From the NCBI GenBank assembly GCA_940337035.1, contig CALNHX010003595.1:82048-146047 (forward strand): a DNA stretch of 64,000 bases. The letters are read 5' to 3'. The position numbers and the translations under genes were made by a program. Below the pieces are notes generated by a model that did not search any database, was not told the DNA's origin, and was given only the letters and a program-made list of their open reading frames with translations. Shown one piece after another: positions 61,740-64,000 of the stretch; position 1 is the stretch's first letter, and every line of letters starts with the position of its first letter. This DNA is from Agriotes lineatus (lineage: Eukaryota; Arthropoda; Insecta; Coleoptera; Elateridae).

Positions 61740-64000
61740 GTTTGTTACTTCAATCCAATCTATTCAGATGTAAATAGATGGAAGAGTTATATAAAACAAA
61801 CTGAACATATCTTGAGAACGCTTGGCCAGGTCTCGTTTCGATGATTCGATCGATCTTAATGTTCGTAACTTCAATCCAATCTATTCAGATGTAAATAGAT
61901 GGAAGAGTTATATAAAACAAACTGAACATATTTTGAGAACGCTAGGCTAACTCTCGTTTTGATGTTTCGATGGATCTTAATGTTCGCAACTTCAATCCAA
62001 TCTATTCAGATGTAAATAGATGGAAGAGTTATATAAAACAAACTGAACATATTTTGAGAACGCTTGGCCAGGTTTCGTTTCGATGATTCGATCGATCTTA
62101 ATGTTTGTAACTTCAATCCAATCTATTCAGATGTAAATAGATGGAAGAGTTATATAAAACAAACTGAACATATTTTGAGAACGCTTGGCTAGCTCTCGTT
62201 TCGATGATTCGATCGATCTTAATGTTCGTAACTTCAATCCAATCTATTCAGATGTAAATAGATGGAAGAGTTATATAAAACAAACTGAACATATTTTGAG
62301 AACGCTTGGCTAACTCTCGTTTTGATGTTTCGATGGATCTTAATGTTCGCAACTTCAATCCAATCTATTCAGATGTAAATAGATGGAAGAGTTATATAAA
62401 ACAAACTGAACATATTTGAGAACACTTGGCCAGGTTTCGTTTCGATGATTCGATCGATCTTAATGTTTGTAACTTCAATCCAATCTATTCAGATGTAAAT
62501 AGATGGAAGAGTTATATAAAACAAACTGAACATATTTTGAGAACGCTTGGCCAGGTCTCGTTTCGATGATTCGATCGATCTTAATGTTCGTAACTTCAAT
62601 CCAATCTATTCAGATGTAAATAGATGGAAGAGTTATATAAAACAAACTGAACATATTTTGAGAACGCTTGGCCAGCTCTCGTTTCGATGATTCGATCGTT
62701 CTTAATGTTCGTAACTTCAATCCAATCTATTCAGATGTAAATAGATGGAAGAGTTATATAAAACAAACTGAACATATTTGAGAACGCTTGGCCAGCTCTC
62801 GTTTTGATGTTTCGATCGATCTTAATGTTCGCAACTTCAATCCAATCTATTCAGATGTAAATAGATGGAAGAGTTATATAAAACAAACTGAACATATTTT
62901 GAGAACGCTTGGGCAGGTTTCGTTTCGATGATTCGATCGATCTTAATGTTCGTAACTTCAATCCAATCTATTCAGATGTAAATAGATGGAAGAGTTATAT
63001 AAAACAAACTGAACATATTTGAAGGACGCTTGGCCAGCTCTCGTTTCGATGTTTCGATCGATCTCAATGTTCGCAACTTCAATCCAATCTATTCAGATGT
63101 AAATAGATGGAAGAGTTATATAAAACAAACTGAACATATTTTGAGAACGCTTGGCCAGCTCTCGTTTTGATGTTTCGATCGATCTTAATGTTCGGAACTT
63201 CAATCCAATCTATTCAGATGTAAATAGATGGAAGAGTTATATAAAACAAACTGAACATATTTTGAGAACGCTTGGGCAGGTTTCGTTTCGATGATTCGAT
63301 CGATCTTAATGTTCGTAACTTCAATCCAATCTATTCAGATGTAAATAGATGGAAGAGTTATATAAAACAAACTGAACATATATGAAGAACGCTTGCCAGC
63401 TCTCGTTCGATGTTTCGATCGATCTCAATGTTCGCAACTTCAATCCAATCTATTCAGATGTAAATAGATGGAAGAGTTATATTAAACAAACTGAACATAT
63501 TTTGAGAACGCTTGGCCAGCTTTCGTTTCGATGTTTCGATCGATTTTAATGTTCGCAACTTCAATCCAATCTATTCAGATGTAAATAAATGGAAGAGTCA
63601 TATAAAACAAACTGAACATATTTTGAGAACGCTTGGCCAGCTCTCGTTTCGATGATTCGATCGATCTTAATGTTCGTAACTTCAATCCAATCTATTCCGA
63701 TGTAAATAGATGGAAGAGTTATATAAAACAAACTGAATATATTTTGAGAACGCTTGGCCAGGTCTCGTTTCGATGATTTGATCGATCTTAATGTTCGCGA
63801 CTTCAATCCAATCTATTCAGATGTAAATAGATGGAAGAGTTATATAAAACAAACTGAACATATTTTGAGAACGCTTGGCCAGCTCTCGTTTTGATGTTTC
63901 GATGGATCTTAATGTTCGCAACTTCAATCCAATCTATTCAGATGTAAATAGATGGAAGAGTTATATAAAACAAACTGAACATATTTGAAGAACGCTTGGC
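61740..64000 (+). repeat. Satellite block 5 (partial, cut by window end)
   Basis: Same monomer order as the start of block 4 (gctaggctaa ~61940, gatcgttctt ~62697, aaataaatgg ~63583). Four more single-base losses lie here (near 62416, 62779, 63394 and 63404), unlike the equivalent copies upstream. Confidence 0.8.

Larger units (their letters stand above)
33225..64000 (+). repeat. 121-bp satellite DNA array with higher-order structure, open at right edge
   Basis: About 255 head-to-tail monomers. Each has a nearly invariant ~80-bp part (aacttcaatccaatctattc ... gatgtaaatagatggaagag ... caaactgaacatattttgag aacgcttgg) and a variable ~40-bp part (ccag(g/c)t(c/t)tcgttt(c/t)gatg(a/t)ttcgat(c/g)gatcttaatgttcg(t/c)). 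Two main linked types occur: gatgattcgatc with gttcgtaac, and gatgtttcgat(g/c) with gttcgcaac. Rare variants mark larger blocks: gtttgttac at 34154, 39115, 39720, 45165, 53030 and 61740. Because 121 is not divisible by three, frames shift every unit and no protein spans the array; the recurring 81-codon minus-strand frames start at TTG. No CENP-B-box-like motif was recognised. Confidence 0.98.

Noticed and set aside
33225..64000. Repeated 81-codon minus-strand open frames every 605 bp or multiples, and an 87-codon plus-strand frame at 61098-61361
   Set aside because: They begin at TTG, not ATG, span only about two monomers, and vanish or reappear with single-base variants; 121 bp is not a multiple of three. 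The plus-strand frame exists only because of a likely 1-base loss at 61219.
33225..64000. CRISPR-like array
   Set aside because: Repeats are head-to-tail without unique spacers, the unit is 121 bp, and the context is eukaryotic.
33225..64000. Hammerhead ribozyme or CENP-B box in the satellite
   Set aside because: I found no ctgatga ... gaaa core on either strand and no ttcg----a--cggg box; only gatcgatc-type symmetry is present.

Overview
The window is eukaryotic, AT-rich and made almost entirely of repetitive DNA. I see no intact host gene. The mix of families (Jockey-type, RTE-type and another non-LTR retroelement, Ty3/gypsy, several hAT elements, mariner, many foldback/hairpin MITEs and a long satellite array) fits an arthropod, most likely an insect; the species cannot be named from this sequence.

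Layout. 1-5.3 kb: a non-LTR 3' remnant with an ATT-type tail, a mariner-derived foldback element flanked by TA (973-1744), and a small inverted-repeat element (3976-4430). 5.3-10.3 kb: a cluster of an 'atcggccaac' motif, a 1.6-kb foldback element (5776-7384), and four arrays of degenerate ~15-bp CCGG/A-run repeats set in opposing orientations. 10.9-13.2 kb: a GC-cored hairpin element, then a decayed member of an uncharacterised multicopy protein family split by a non-autonomous hAT element that has a perfect 8-bp target duplication (11744-12716). 13.4-18.7 kb, minus strand: a Jockey-type retrotransposon (ORF1 with zinc knuckles, ORF2 with endonuclease and truncated RT). Its endonuclease is split by two 8-bp-TSD elements inserted back to back, so that ggcgttat occurs three times; one of them carries an RTE-type RT fragment.

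20.5-30.4 kb is a nest: a decayed Ty3/gypsy pol (protease to integrase) is split by a 7.06-kb hAT element with intact termini, an 8-bp target duplication and an uninterrupted 837-codon transposase. The predicted 5'-UTR intron of that hAT holds a giant palindromic element (21922-24997), and the palindrome's right arm holds a further insert with two hairpin elements. 30.4-32.9 kb has little except a dead mariner fragment.

From about 33.1 kb to the window end there is a 121-bp satellite array (roughly 255 monomers, continuing past the right edge). Marker variants recur at exact multiples of 121 bp, which shows multi-kilobase duplicated blocks and crossover junctions. The six single-base losses found by comparing equivalent copies all fall in 61.2-63.4 kb. 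The short open frames in the array are by-products of the repeat, not genes.

Nothing here is a cooperating gene system. The only element that looks potentially functional is the 837-aa hAT transposase with its TIRs; the rest are relics, or non-autonomous elements that would depend on transposases encoded elsewhere.
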